From contig LUCW03000752.1 of assembly GCA_001586965.3 (NCBI GenBank), positions 1 through 30,000 of the forward strand: a stretch of DNA of 30,000 nt, in the 5' to 3' direction. Positions 12,008-22,596 of the stretch are shown here, one piece after another; position 1 is the first letter of the stretch; each line of letters starts with the position of its first letter. The notes under the pieces were generated by a model. It did no database searches. It worked only from the letters and a program-made list of their open reading frames with translations, and had not been told where the DNA came from. The translations under genes were made by a program, and so were the position numbers. This stretch comes from Sphaeroforma sirkka. Taxonomy: Eukaryota; Opisthokonta; Ichthyosporea; Ichthyophonida.

Positions 12008-12375
12008 ACAATAGTAATATTGCATTGGTACAACGCACACGATAGTACTATTGCATTGGTGCAACGCAAACGATAGTACTATTGCATTGGTGCAACGCAC
12101 ACGATAGTACTATTGCATTGGTGCAACGCACACGATAGTACTATTGCATTGGTACAACGCACACGATAGCACTACTACATTAGTACATCGCACACGATAG
12201 CACTACTACATTGGTACATCGCACACGATAGTACTACTGCATTGGTACAACGCACACGATAGCACTACTAAATTGGTACAACGCACACGATAGTACTATT
12301 GCATTGGTGCAACGCACACGATAGTACTATAGGATTGGTACAACGCACACGATAGTACTATTGCATTGGTATCAA
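12008..12375 (+). repeat. 31-bp minisatellite, about 12 copies
   Basis: The unit reads CGATAGTACTATTGCATTGG followed by TGCAACGCACA. It repeats with near-perfect register and few substitutions (for example CACTACTACA in place of TACTATTGCA in middle copies). Each unit holds the palindrome ATAGTACTAT and the hairpin TTGCA-TTGG-TGCAA. Confidence 0.95.
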
Positions 12376-12835
12376 CCAGTGTGTAATACAAGGGCAAAGG
12401 TATCGGATTTAAAGTGTAACGTATTGGCACATACACTACTATACTTTTTTTTTGGGATCAGTATGTAATGCAAAAATAATCAGAATTAAAGTGTAACGTA
12501 TTGATGCGACATTTGGGTAACGGTATGGACTGCGCCAACCAGGAACAGCCGAAAGATAGACCCCATTACCATAGCACGCCCAACGCAGACATGTATACAC
12601 ACCATTGCCATAGCACACAACACAAAGACATACACACACGCCATTGCATTAATACACAACACAAAGTCAAAAAAACACACCAGTGCTATAGCACCGTCAC
12701 AGCACCCACCCCAATACATCAGCGAAACATATCACACCAACCACGTCATGGCAACACCACACACAACACCGTTGGAGGGACAAGCGCAGATAATGAGAAC
12801 GGTTGAGCTTCAGAATAAAAGGAACATAAACCACA

Positions 12836-13195
12836 CACAGACTATGAATACATAGATATATCAAAAGATAGTTTAAGAATACGTAAAATACATAGACGTA
12901 ATGGCTGAATATGAATCCATCGATAAATCAAAAGATAGTATAAGAAGACATAACTATATCAAAAGACAGTACAAGAATATATGAACCACACAGACACAAT
13001 GGCTGAATATGAATACATAAAACAACAGTATAAGGAGACATAGCTATATCAACAGTATAAGGAGACATAGCTATATCAACAGTATAAGGAGACATAGCTA
13101 TATCAACAGTATAAGGAGACATAGCTATATCAAAAGGTAGTATCAGAAGGCATCTATATCAAAAGTCAGTATAAGAATACATAAACCACACACAG
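12836..13195 (+). repeat. Degenerate AT-rich repeats with a 27-bp core array
   Basis: At 13024, 13051, 13078 and 13105 four near-identical 27-bp units begin AACAGTATAAGGAGACATAG. They sit inside longer degenerate copies with ACCACACACAGAC, AATGGCTGAATATGAAT and ATCAAAAGATAGTATAAG. The block overlaps the last exon of the kinase-START gene at its right edge. Confidence 0.9.
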
Positions 13196-14408
13196 ACGCA
13201 ATGGGATAATTTGATGATGCCCCACCTGTCGTATTGCATGGTTGGTCGTGTGTGTACCACCTCATCAATCCATGCAGGATCTACATTGCCCATTAGATCA
13301 ATCTGTGAAAGGGAGCGTTGGGTATAAGAAGAATGAAAGAGAGAGGATGTATATGCATACGAATGATATAGACAAGAGAGGATGTATATGCATACGAATG
13401 ATACAAACAAGAGAGGATGTATATGCATACGAATAATATGAACAAGAGAGGATGTATATGCATACGAATGATACGAACAAGAGAAGATGTATATGCATAC
13501 GAATGATATGGACAAGAGAAGATGTATATGTATACGAATGATACGAACAAGAGAGGATGTATACGCATACGAATGATGAGAGAGATGTGAAGAACATATG
13601 AGGCTATGATGCCACGACAAGGATATAAGGAAGGTGTGCATACGTTCATGTAATTAATGCGGACACAGTACAAAAACAAACTTACACCCACTTTGACGCC
13701 ATGCAAGTATGTACAGGTGAGCACACATACGCATATACAAACACACATTAAAACTCAGGTACCGTGCACACCCACCCAATGCATTGCGGTGATGACAGCG
13801 CAATTGACAACGACGCAAACGAATCAATGCAACTCTACACACACACACACACTCACACACACACACCCACATATATATACATGTATTCACATACATGCTT
13901 ATGCTTGTACACACACCCACATACATATGTATACAAGTACACGCGTTCGAATAAATACACATACATGCATACACATACACATACACATGTAAGACAGACA
14001 CACTTGCACACACACTTAACATACATGCACATGTATGCACAGACAGAGACAGACTTTCACATACACCCACATACATACACATGTATTTACACACACACAC
14101 AAACATACACATGTATATACACACACACACACACTTGCCCACACACCTCTTGGACAGTTGTGATGAGTACGCTGTTGTCACTGACGGGCTCAAACAGCCA
14201 ACTGGAATGGCCCACTTTAGCTCTGACATAGCCATCGCACGCATGTGAGCTGTGGTGGACGGTTGATGTGGCTGCGAAGAGAACGCCAACATCCTGTGAC
14301 GGAGAAGACGATGAGAGAGGTGATGGGCGGGTGAGTGCTGGTGTGGTAAGGGAGAAGGATAGCATTATAATGAAGTATAACACAATATGTTTGGATGTAT
14401 TGAAAAAT

Positions 14409-14446
<38 letters not shown>

Positions 14447-15328
14447 CTTGTATATCTCTGCGTGCGTTAAGGGTGACCATGTCGCGTGGTACTCTGTCGT
14501 GGCATGTCTCTGGCACATCCGCCCATCGGCCAATGTAGTCGTCGTCGTCCAAGATTTCTATCTTGTTGGTGTCTGTGAAGAGTGTCTCTACCAGCTTCTC
14601 CCACGTGCCCCACCTAATCGTGCGTAGTGTGCATGCGCAACAGAGGGGTCGACAGGTGATGGGGTTAAGCCTGTGTAGTTGTACTACCAGTAGAGTGACA
14701 ATTGTAGTTGTGCTGTTTGTACGTTTAGGACTGGTAGAGGATGGGATATGGTCTATCAATGTCAGTTTTGGTGTTGTGTCGTACCAGGTGAGGTAGGTAT
14801 AACCCCACTTGATATGCTGTCCTGTGTGAAACAATTAACCCTAAAACCCTAGAACTCTAAACCTAACTGTTCGAACCCCTAGAGCACGTGATGTGGTGTA
14901 TTGCACACACACAGACCCGTACAAGTCTCCTATTTCAACGACATATAACATACAACCCTAAACCCTAAACCCTAAACCCGGGCACACAGCCACACCAAAC
15001 CCTGCAGCCCTATAACCCTAAACCACCCCCTTCCCAGGCCCACTGTACCGTTGCATCAGCAGATTCATCTTGCCCACCACCAGACTCTGCGCCGCAAAGT
15101 GTATGACACTCCTGGGCAATTCGCCCTTTTTGCGCGGGGGCTCGGCCGTCGGGACAAACACGTCCACACCGGTACTGTCCTTGGTGCCCTGTTTCTGGGG
15201 CAGGCGCTGCCACCCATTGACCGTTTGGCCGGCGGGACTGTTGATGAGTTCCTGCACATCCTGCAGTTCATAGAGGGTTTTACCTACCATGGCATCTGCG
15301 TCGCGTTGGTATTGCCTCCGCCGGGCGG
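13159..15328 (-). CDS. Exons 11-14: START lipid-binding domain
   Basis: START domains bind one lipid, such as a sterol, phospholipid or ceramide, in a helix-grip pocket. After a basic, helical linker ([13 protein letters not shown], then [11 protein letters not shown]), exon 11 supplies VNGWQRLPQ and [20 protein letters not shown]. Exon 12 has [20 protein letters not shown] and [12 protein letters not shown], the typical START arginine-aspartate segment. Exon 13 has [20 protein letters not shown] and [20 protein letters not shown], matching the family's GYVRA...GWLIEP strands. Exon 14 has [16 protein letters not shown], matching the VDLKG...PAWL segment and the start of the C-terminal helix. 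Phases run 1, 2, 0, 0 across these junctions. The first intron, 16263-15329, joins the kinase exon to this part in phase 1, so I treat them as one protein; a separate START gene would need its own start, and none is evident. Bound lipid unknown. Confidence 0.88.
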
Positions 15329-16519
15329 CTGCAGTGTGAATGACCAAATACAGAGTAAATGGATAGTACACTTATAGCAGGTGTATAATAAATTGATGCT
15401 AGATGTATAGTAAATCAATAGTAGATGTATAGTTAGAGTCTAAGGTGGTAGGGTGTGCATGGGATGGTGAAGTGGGCATGTCTGCGTGTCATTGTGTGGC
15501 TAAATGTGTGTATGCGTGTGTGTACGTGTGTGTACGTGTATGCGCGCGTGTGTTTGTGTGTGTGTACGTGTGTGACCGGTTTTGTGCGTATGCGTATGTG
15601 TACGAGTGTATGCGTGTGTGTGCGTGGGTTGTATGCGTGATTTGTCTGCCCAGAGTGCGTCGGTGTGTGTGAGTTATATGTGCGCAACAACAAACCACAC
15701 GGAATCAACGAGTGACAACATATACTTATCTGTACCAACCGTAACCACTCCAGGACAACACTGTGGACAGTACTATGAACAGCTCATGGACACTTGTACT
15801 GACAACAAGACAGCCGATATAGGAAACATAGACACTTGTACACACAACAAGACAGCACGAATGTGTGTTGGTACGCAGATAGATGAATAGGTGAAAGATA
15901 GGTGGATAGGTGAAGGACAGGTGAATATGTAAAGACTGGTACCGAACTGTGGAAGCTCAAATGGCGGGCTATGTAATATGTATGTGGCACTGTTTTTGAG
16001 CCATAAGTGGTCGAGTTTACACAATCCAACTATAGAAATACACGATGTTCGAAATATATTTTAGCACATAAATATGTACAAATATATAAATATATACAGA
16101 TGTATAAATAAATACAGATATATATATATATATATACATAAACATATACATATATATAAACAACCATATACATAAATATACACATGTGTCCATATACAAC
16201 TACATATACATATAACTATAGACCTGCCCATATAAGCACAATGAATGATGCTTAAGCACACACCTGATGAGTCTAAGTTGGAGGGTTGTGCGATGTCCTT
16301 CTGGCGCTGTCTGATGAGCCACGAGTGGTCGAGTATCTCAGCCATAGTGGCACGACGCTCCTGATCTACATCCAACGTCATCTCAATCAACTCATGCCAC
16401 CCAGGACCCATCTGATAAGGGGTTACAGGTAGATATATATATATATATATATATGAATATGTAGGTATATACATACACACATTTTGAATATATAGGTGTA
16501 TATATACAAACAAACAAAA

Positions 16520-16573
<54 letters not shown>

Positions 16574-16591
16574 TATACATGTACATATATA

Positions 16592-16646
<55 letters not shown>

Positions 16647-18759
16647 ACATGCACATTGGCACCACAGCCTTACGTTTATAAGTTCACATGCACATTAATA
16701 TTAAAGCCATACGTTTATACGTTCACATGCACACTATTACCACATCCTTACGTTTATAAGTTCACATGCACACTATTACCACAGCCTTACGTTTATAAGT
16801 TCACATGCTCACTATTACCACAGCCTTACGTTTATAAGTTCACATGCACACTATTACCACTGCCTTACGTTTATGAGTTCACATGCACACTATTGCCACA
16901 GCCTTACGTTTATACGTCCACATGCACACTAATACCACATCCTTACGTTTGTAAGTTCACATGCACGCTATTACTACAGCCTTACGTTTATAAAACCCTA
17001 AAACGTTTATACGTTCACATGCTTTGCGTACATGCAACAGGCTAAATCACAGGCACAATGTCACCACAGAAGACCCAATGACTGACCTTGCACGACGCAG
17101 GGATGCCGAAACTGCGCGCGCGATTTATGTGTTCGTAAATCATTGGAATGCTAAACGACGCATCCACTCCAAAGGGCATTTTACCTTCAGAGGAAAGAAG
17201 GGAAATTCCGTGAGTCACTCGCAAAGCATGGAGACACCATGGGTTGGGAATGGCGCAGGTGTATGAGGGAATAAGGACAAGATATGAGGGAAGAATGAAA
17301 AGACCTGACGGAATAAGGAAAAGACCTGACGGAATAAGGAACAGACATGGCGGAATAAGTAACATGGCGGATATAGTGATGAATGGCGAACGTATAAAAA
17401 AAAGGAATAACAAAATGTACACATACACTCAACTACACAAACACTTCACTACACACACTCAACTACATATTCTCAACCACACACACACATTTAAATACAC
17501 ACTCTCTCAATACACACACCTGTGCCTATGTTAAAGAGAATGACACCCAGAGACCACACATCCACTCGACGGCCAAAGTACTGTCGCGTCAGCAACTCAG
17601 GAGCTGCGTAGATGGGCGAGCCACACGCTGTGGTCAGCATATCCGTCTGTACCAACCGCAAACCCAATAGAAACGGAGCAATGGGGGGAAGAGGGTCAGC
17701 AGCCAATCAGAACACAGGAATGGGATAGAGGGGACCAGTTACGTGTTGGGGATGTGAAGGCGCGAGCCAGAAGCCAATCACAACACAGATATGATGTGAA
17801 GTAGGCTGGTGAGATATCAGTAATGAAAGGTGCAGTGCCCGTAGCCAATCCGAATACAGCAATATAATAAAGCGGACCAATAAGACATCAGCAATGGGAA
17901 AGAAAAGCAAGTGGCGACGCGATAAGAAGACGGGGATGGATGTTCGTGTTCCGTACACGAATGGTGACACTGGCTCTGCCATGACACACCCACACACCAC
18001 ACTAATCAATGGCACACCCACACACCACACTAATCAATGGCACACCCACACACCTCATTGAGCTTCTTAGAGAGGCCAAAGTCTGAGAGCTTGCAATTGT
18101 TGTTGCCGTCCATGAGCACGTTGTTTGGTTTGAGGTCGCGATGGATGATCTTGTGGTCGTGTAGGTAAGACACACCCGACGATATCTGAAAGAAAACCCG
18201 CTGTGCCTGTAGTGCGTGTTACCATGGTTACGTGTGATTGTGAGTAGATGATGTATGGCTGTGGCTGTGGCTGTGCCTGCAGTGCGTGTCACCATGGTTA
18301 TGTGTGATTGTGAGTGGTTGATCTTGTGATCGTGTAGGTAAGACACACCCGACGATATCTGAAAGAACACCCGCTGTGCCTGCAGTGCGTGTTATCATGG
18401 TTACGTGTGATTGTGAGGGTATAATGTATGGCTGTGGCTGTGCCTGTAGTGTGTGTTACCATGGATACGTGTGATTGTGAGGGTAATATGTATGGCTGGG
18501 CGTACACATCTACGGACATTTAGGGTTTAGACTCCCTGACACCCACACAATTGGGATACCGATCGGATTCATTCATAAGTTAAACCCTAAACCCTAAGTG
18601 TACGTGACAACTGTGTCATGAATATGTTTCTAAATCTTAAGCACAACGGTGTCGCTTTCTTCCACAGGATGAAAATGGAGTCACCGCAGACGCAAATGTG
18701 TGGACGTGTCTGTAAGTGCCCTAGACGCCTATCACGTGATATGGAATGGCGAGTGTATA

Positions 18760-18846
<87 letters not shown>

Positions 18847-18873
18847 TTTATATATGCGTTGATATATGTATAT

Positions 18874-18956
<83 letters not shown>

Positions 18957-21849
18957 CGCGTGTGCTTGATGTGCTGTATACGAGTACGCACATACCTCGA
19001 CCTCAGTGAGACATCTGTCCCAGAAACTGTTAAGATATTCCAGCAAATCTCCGTTTTTGGCAAACTCGAGAATAATGCACATGTACTTGCGCGTCTGAAT
19101 GACCTCCTTCACTCCGATGACGAAAGGGTGGTGTAGCGATTGCAAAATTGCAATCTCCTGCAGTGGACAAATACAGAGGAATAGAGATAATGTACATAGG
19201 CTTTTTAAACTATAACAATTTTTGTTAATTCCAATGCAGCATGGATCGTGCAGTGCGTTTAGTAACAAAATTGCGGTAGTGGACAGTTAAATAGTGTATC
19301 CTCGCAATAGGGATTCCATACCAGACACACAAGTGTAAGGAAGTACAAGCAACAACCCCACTCTGGCGAGTAGTACAATGCAGCCTCCACAATGACACAC
19401 AGATGACAATCTCATTGGTCGCACATACACGGTATGTTTTATCAGAAACACCTCGCGAGTGGTACAGTTGATTTCTGGACTCTAAACTGACCACAAAACA
19501 CCCACCCTTTACCAGGCTGAACCCACCAGGTCTTCTTATTGGTCCGTTTTAACATTCGCCTACTGATTGGTCCGTTTTAACCCATCCCCTCCCCTTACCT
19601 TGTTATTGGTTTCCACATGCTCCACGCTGTCATGACTGACCATTTTGATGGCCACCTCTTCCTTGGTCTGGCGGTGGATGCCCAACTTCACTTTACCGAA
19701 CGATCCCATACCTAGCACCTTCTTGACAAAGTACGGCCCTAGGGTTTTGGCCTCCATCGTGTTCTGAGGGGGTCAATAAATGGGTCTCTGATGAACACAC
19801 CTGTATTATACGTTCCGTCTGAATCACACGGGGCCTACTCCACTGTTAACAAGGCTAGGTTTGAAGGCATAGGCGTATGGGTTGTGTTTTACATATAAGG
19901 TATGTATTGTGTTTTACATAACAAGTAATGTGTTGTGTTTTGCATATAAACTTAGTGTATGTATACATGCCTATATTCCCCAATGTGTGCACGTGCGCAT
20001 GTGCACATGGTCTGACCTGTCTGAGTTGAGCCGCCTTCTCTGGCTTGAGAATGGATGCCACCAGCTGAGTGATGAATCGTCCGCGTGTGGGGTCTTCTCT
20101 GAGAATGGGGATTAGCTTGGTGCTCAACTCCTCAAAGTCCTGCGAAGCAATGTGCGGGTAACATGTGAGACGTGTGCGTGTGTACAGGTGAGTGATGTGT
20201 GAGCGTGTGTGTGATATGTGCATGTGTATTGATATATGAGACGTGGGCGTGTGTGTGATGTGCATGTGTATTAATGTACGAGACATGGGCGTGTGTGTGA
20301 TATGTGCATGTGTATTAATGTATGTGACGTGGGCGTGTGTGTGATATGTGCATGTGTATTAATGTACGTGACGTGGGCGTGTGTGTGATATATGCATGTG
20401 TATTAATGTACGTGACATGGGCGTGGGCGTGATATATGCATGTGTATTAATATATGTGACGTGGGCGTGTGTGTGATATGTGCATGTATATTAACGTACG
20501 TGATGTGGGCGTGTGTGAGATATGTGCATGTGTATTAATATATGTGACGTAGGCGTGTGTGTGATATGTGCATGTATATTAACGTACGTGACGTGGGCGT
20601 GTGTGTGATATGTGCACGTGTGTGTGATTGTATGTGTGTGATTGCGTGTGTGTAATTGTGTGAGGTGAACAACCGGTTTGAAGTTTACGGTCAATCGCGG
20701 TAGACGATCAAACGCAATTTTAAAGTGTGTAGTTTGTCTCAAAATAGAAGCCACGATTAACAACGAAGGTATGCACAAATGCAGTAGGTAAATAAACCAA
20801 CCACACATACACACAACACATGAATACAAGCATAACATATGCACAACACATGAATACAATCATAACATGCATACCACAAGTGAATACAAGCAAAACATAC
20901 ACACAACACACGAATACAAGCATAACATGTACACAACACATGAATACAATCATGACATACACACAAGACATGAATACAATCATAACACATACACAAGACA
21001 TGAATACAAGCATAGCATATACACAAGACATATAGAGAGTCCATTCAACCAACAGCAGAGACACAGTGTGCAGCTTACCTTGGTCGCTTCTTCAAGTGAC
21101 GTGCACTCAGCCACAATGCGGAACATCTGATCGTCGGCATCGCCATAGTACGGGGACTTGTACAGTACACGGTACTGTTTCTGCTTCACTGTGGGTGTGT
21201 ATCAGGATGGATTAAGGTAGGTAATAGATAGATCAATTTGCGAGGAGGTAGGTATGATGACTGTCTCTGTTGCCATGGCAACTCCATGTATCTGTGACAG
21301 GTATTGTTCGTTGCTTTCAATGAATCATTACCGAACTTCTAGATAAAACCATACGTGACTTTGACTTCCAGATACAACCATACATGTGACTATGTGACCA
21401 TCTCCCACAAAATATATAAATGCCATGCGATGCTCTAACAGTTCAGCGATCTGTCGGATGAAACCAAGCACATACACACAGACGGGCAAACGGGCGAAAG
21501 CGTTTTTACGGCAATGGCGAATTAATACAATCCGATGAGACGCGCTGAAAGGAAGTCAGCATATGAAACACCCACACCAACATATGTACGGAATAATACT
21601 ACCTATACTTACAACAACGTATAGTGTTACCTGTCATCAAGTCTACACATGTACACACCTCGTTGGAAAACTGCCCATGAGTCATACAGCACCACCAGAA
21701 AATACTCGTTCTGGTAATATAATCCATTGTTCTGATCAAGCACATTGAGATCAGCCATCTTCTCAGACACCATCTACAGAGAAGAGGTGTGTCAGCAAGA
21801 AGAGATTATACACTTTCATACATATACAGAATGACATATAAGATTATAG

Positions 21850-21900
<51 letters not shown>

Positions 21901-21948
21901 ATGATAATGTGAGTGTGTAAATTTACATATATATATATATATATATAT

Positions 21949-21986
<38 letters not shown>

Positions 21987-22086
21987 ATATTAATATATTC
22001 GTATATATATATATATATATATGTATGCGTGCATGTGTGTGTGTGATGTGTTGATGATATGATATTGTATATATTACATTATATTA

Positions 22087-22129
<43 letters not shown>

Positions 22130-22452
22130 CATATGTTATATATTATATATTATTATATATATATTATTATATATATATACATATATATTATAATATTACA
22201 TATATATATATATATTATATATATATTATTATACATATATGATGATGATGCAATGATGCATGTGCATGTGTATTATGTATGTATAGCACATGCATATACA
22301 CATACAAAACCCAAACATAGAAACACATATGCATTACTCATATTATATAATACAGAAACATCAATCAACACACACATATATATATTATACATATACAAAA
22401 CATCAAAACACATACATACTTTTATAATACATCCATATAATATGGCATTAAT

Positions 22453-22484
<32 letters not shown>

Positions 22485-22533
22485 GCATGTACATATATAT
22501 GTGTGTGTGTGTATTTATATTTACATATACATC

Positions 22534-22596
<63 letters not shown>

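Larger units (their letters stand above)
10443..13158. other. Intergenic, minisatellite-rich; no gene recognised
   Basis: Separates the F-box gene (plus) from the end of the kinase-START gene (minus), so the two genes are convergent here. It holds arrays of 58, 50, 31 and 27 bp listed separately, a telomere-like patch at 10543-10562, and a duplicated AAAGTGTAACGTATTG segment at about 12410-12500. Open frames at 11223-11435, 11634-11840 and 12501-12806 are low-complexity or have no family character. No polyadenylation hexamer was found on the minus strand just after 13159. Confidence 0.5.

Noticed and set aside
12501-12806. 101-residue His/Thr-rich open frame
   Set aside because: It translates a degenerate CACA-rich tandem repeat of about 40 bp; no domain or credible gene context.
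13159-13748. Three overlapping minus-strand open frames with a repeating SYAYTSSL-type peptide
   Set aside because: They come from the 35-bp minisatellite in intron 13. Only 13302-13159 is kept, as the last START exon.
14860-14885. CTGTTCGAACCCC, a match to the tRNA B box
   Set aside because: No A box or cloverleaf can be formed with the flanking sequence, which consists of degenerate CCCTAAA repeats.
19560-19757. Kinase starting at the internal ATG at 19757 as a separate gene
   Set aside because: The ATG lies three codons inside an exon with a good CCCTCAG acceptor that joins exon 4 in phase, and exons 1-4 join one another in phase. Internal initiation remains possible but is not needed.
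20675-20765. Possible minus-strand exon reading [19 protein letters not shown]
   Set aside because: Exons 3 and 4 already join in phase 0, and the known flanking pattern (TSLEEATK to DFEELSTKL) reads continuously without it.
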